Source: Gammaproteobacteria bacterium (GTDB lineage: Bacteria; Pseudomonadota; Gammaproteobacteria; UBA9214). Taken from it: 6,807 bases of DNA. The DNA is taken from positions 1-6,807 of the forward strand of contig JAUVNM010000097.1 in the NCBI GenBank assembly GCA_030599705.1, written 5' to 3'. A program made the translations under genes and the position numbers. This document shows positions 6,106-6,807 of the stretch, piece after piece; within the stretch, counting starts at the first letter, position 1, and each line of letters begins with the position of its first letter. Below the pieces are notes generated by a model. That model did not search any database. It was not told the origin of the DNA and saw nothing but the letters and a program-made list of their open reading frames with translations.

Positions 6106-6807
6106 ATGAGTAGCGATTCAGAAATTCTATTGGGCGTAAATATTGATCACGTCGCCACGCTGCGCGCGGCACGCGGCACGCGTTACCCGGACCCGGTCCA
6201 GGCGGCGATAGAGGCCGAGCAGTCCGGTGCCGACAGCATTACCCTGCACCTGCGCGAGGATCGCCGGCATATCCAGGAGCGCGATGTCAGCCTGCTGAGA
6301 GACATCCTGCAAACGCGGATAAACCTCGAGATGGCGTGTACGGACGCAATGCTGGCAGTCGCCGAGAGCATCCGCCCGGCGGACTGCTGCCTGGTGCCCG
6401 AGCGCCGCGAGGAACTGACGACCGAGGGCGGGCTGGACGTGGCCGGACAGCGTGACCGTATCATGGAGGCCTGCGGCCGGCTTGCCGGTGCCGGCATACG
6501 CGTGTCACTGTTTATTGATGCCGATGCCGCCCAGGTCGAAGCAGCCGCACAGGCCGGTGCGCCCTGTATCGAAATCCATACCGGTCACTTTGCGGATGCG
6601 ACCGAAGCCAGGGCGCGGGACCGGGAACTGGCGCGTATCGTCGAGGCCGTGACCCTCGGCGCGCAGGCCGTGGTGGGACAGCGGGCCCGTATCATGGCGG
6701 CCAGCGGCCGGCTAGCCGGCGCCGGCATCCGCGAGTCACCGTGTATGGATGCCGATGCCGCCCAGGTCGAAGCACCCGCACAGGCCGGTGCGCCCTGCAT
6801 CGAAAAC
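6106..6807 (+). CDS. pdxJ: Pyridoxine 5'-phosphate synthase PdxJ, partial at 3' end, with abnormal C-terminal repeat
   Basis: PdxJ condenses 1-deoxyxylulose 5-phosphate with 3-amino-2-oxopropyl phosphate to pyridoxine 5'-phosphate, the last ring-closing step of the DXP-dependent vitamin B6 pathway, in a cytoplasmic TIM barrel. The frame is open for 234 codons to the window edge. Residues 8-26 (LLGVNIDHVATLRAARGTR), 46-56 (TLHLREDRRHI, with H48), NLEMA with E75, CCLVPERR, TTEGGLDVAGQR and VSLFIDAD, then IEIHTG with E156, match PdxJ well. ATG 6106 is chosen by homology. After about residue 188, where PdxJ normally continues into the VNAGHGL active-site region, the sequence instead repeats residues 114-157 with changes at 191-234. 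The conserved NAGHG and NIGH parts are therefore not seen. The protein may be an enlarged PdxJ with a 77-residue insertion, a decaying gene, or an artefact near a contig end. Confidence 0.85.
   Translation, partial: MSSDSEILLGVNIDHVATLRAARGTRYPDPVQAAIEAEQSGADSITLHLREDRRHIQERDVSLLRDILQTRINLEMACTDAMLAVAESIRPADCCLVPERREELTTEGGLDVAGQRDRIMEACGRLAGAGIRVSLFIDADAAQVEAAAQAGAPCIEIHTGHFADATEARARDRELARIVEAVTLGAQAVVGQRARIMAASGRLAGAGIRESPCMDADAAQVEAPAQAGAPCIEN
6445..6807 (+). repeat. In-frame direct repeat inside pdxJ (period 231 bp)
   Basis: Positions 6445-6576 are repeated at 6676-6807 with no indels. By hand count 118 of 132 bases match (about 89%). The similarity fades upstream of 6445/6676 (13 of 18 in the preceding bases), and the right end of the second copy is cut by the window edge. 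The first copy agrees with conserved PdxJ sequence. The second carries nine amino-acid changes and five silent ones, including loss of VSLFIDAD to ESPCMDAD, so it is the derived copy. Confidence 0.85.

Overview
The window carries a classic proteobacterial housekeeping cluster, all on the + strand: lepA - lepB - DUF4845 gene - rnc - era - recO - pdxJ. This gene order, with the small DUF4845 gene between lepB and rnc and with pdxJ after recO, is typical of Gammaproteobacteria. The proteins look gammaproteobacterial, for example a RecO without zinc cysteines and a short LepB. The coding DNA is fairly GC-rich. I cannot resolve family or genus.

Layout. Positions 1-450 hold no gene I can recognise. 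They contain a GC-rich, highly foldable segment (about 41-177, with an alternative pairing arm reaching 220), a very AT-rich 50-bp stretch (221-270) that probably holds the operon promoter, and an 85-bp inverted-repeat element (271-355) just upstream of lepA. lepA (451-2253) is followed after 59 bp by lepB (2313-3140), with a GC hairpin in the gap. The DUF4845 gene (3162-3536), rnc (from a TTG at 3533) and era (from 4203) are packed tightly or overlap, so translational coupling is likely. recO (5133-5888) starts 18 bp after era. A 217-bp intergenic region follows. It contains a 116-bp MITE-like element with 16-bp terminal inverted repeats, a perfect TATAAT box and a small hairpin directly before pdxJ. 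pdxJ (6106 onward) runs off the window end.

How the genes fit together. LepA (EF4) acts on the ribosome during translation. LepB removes signal peptides at the membrane. RNase III processes the rRNA precursor and other double-stranded RNAs. Era chaperones 16S rRNA 3'-end maturation. RecO is a recombination mediator and PdxJ makes pyridoxine 5'-phosphate. The theme is ribosome biogenesis and translation plus secretion, with DNA repair and vitamin B6 genes riding along.

Most unusual observation. The C-terminal part of pdxJ in this window is not PdxJ's normal ending. After about residue 188 the reading frame repeats an earlier segment of the same gene (offset 231 bp = 77 codons, no indels, 118 of 132 bases identical). 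The second copy has lost conserved residues, and its differences fall almost entirely at T or A positions of the first copy. This could be a decaying in-frame tandem duplication, something more exotic, or an artefact if the window ends at a contig end. No complete novel multi-gene system is visible.
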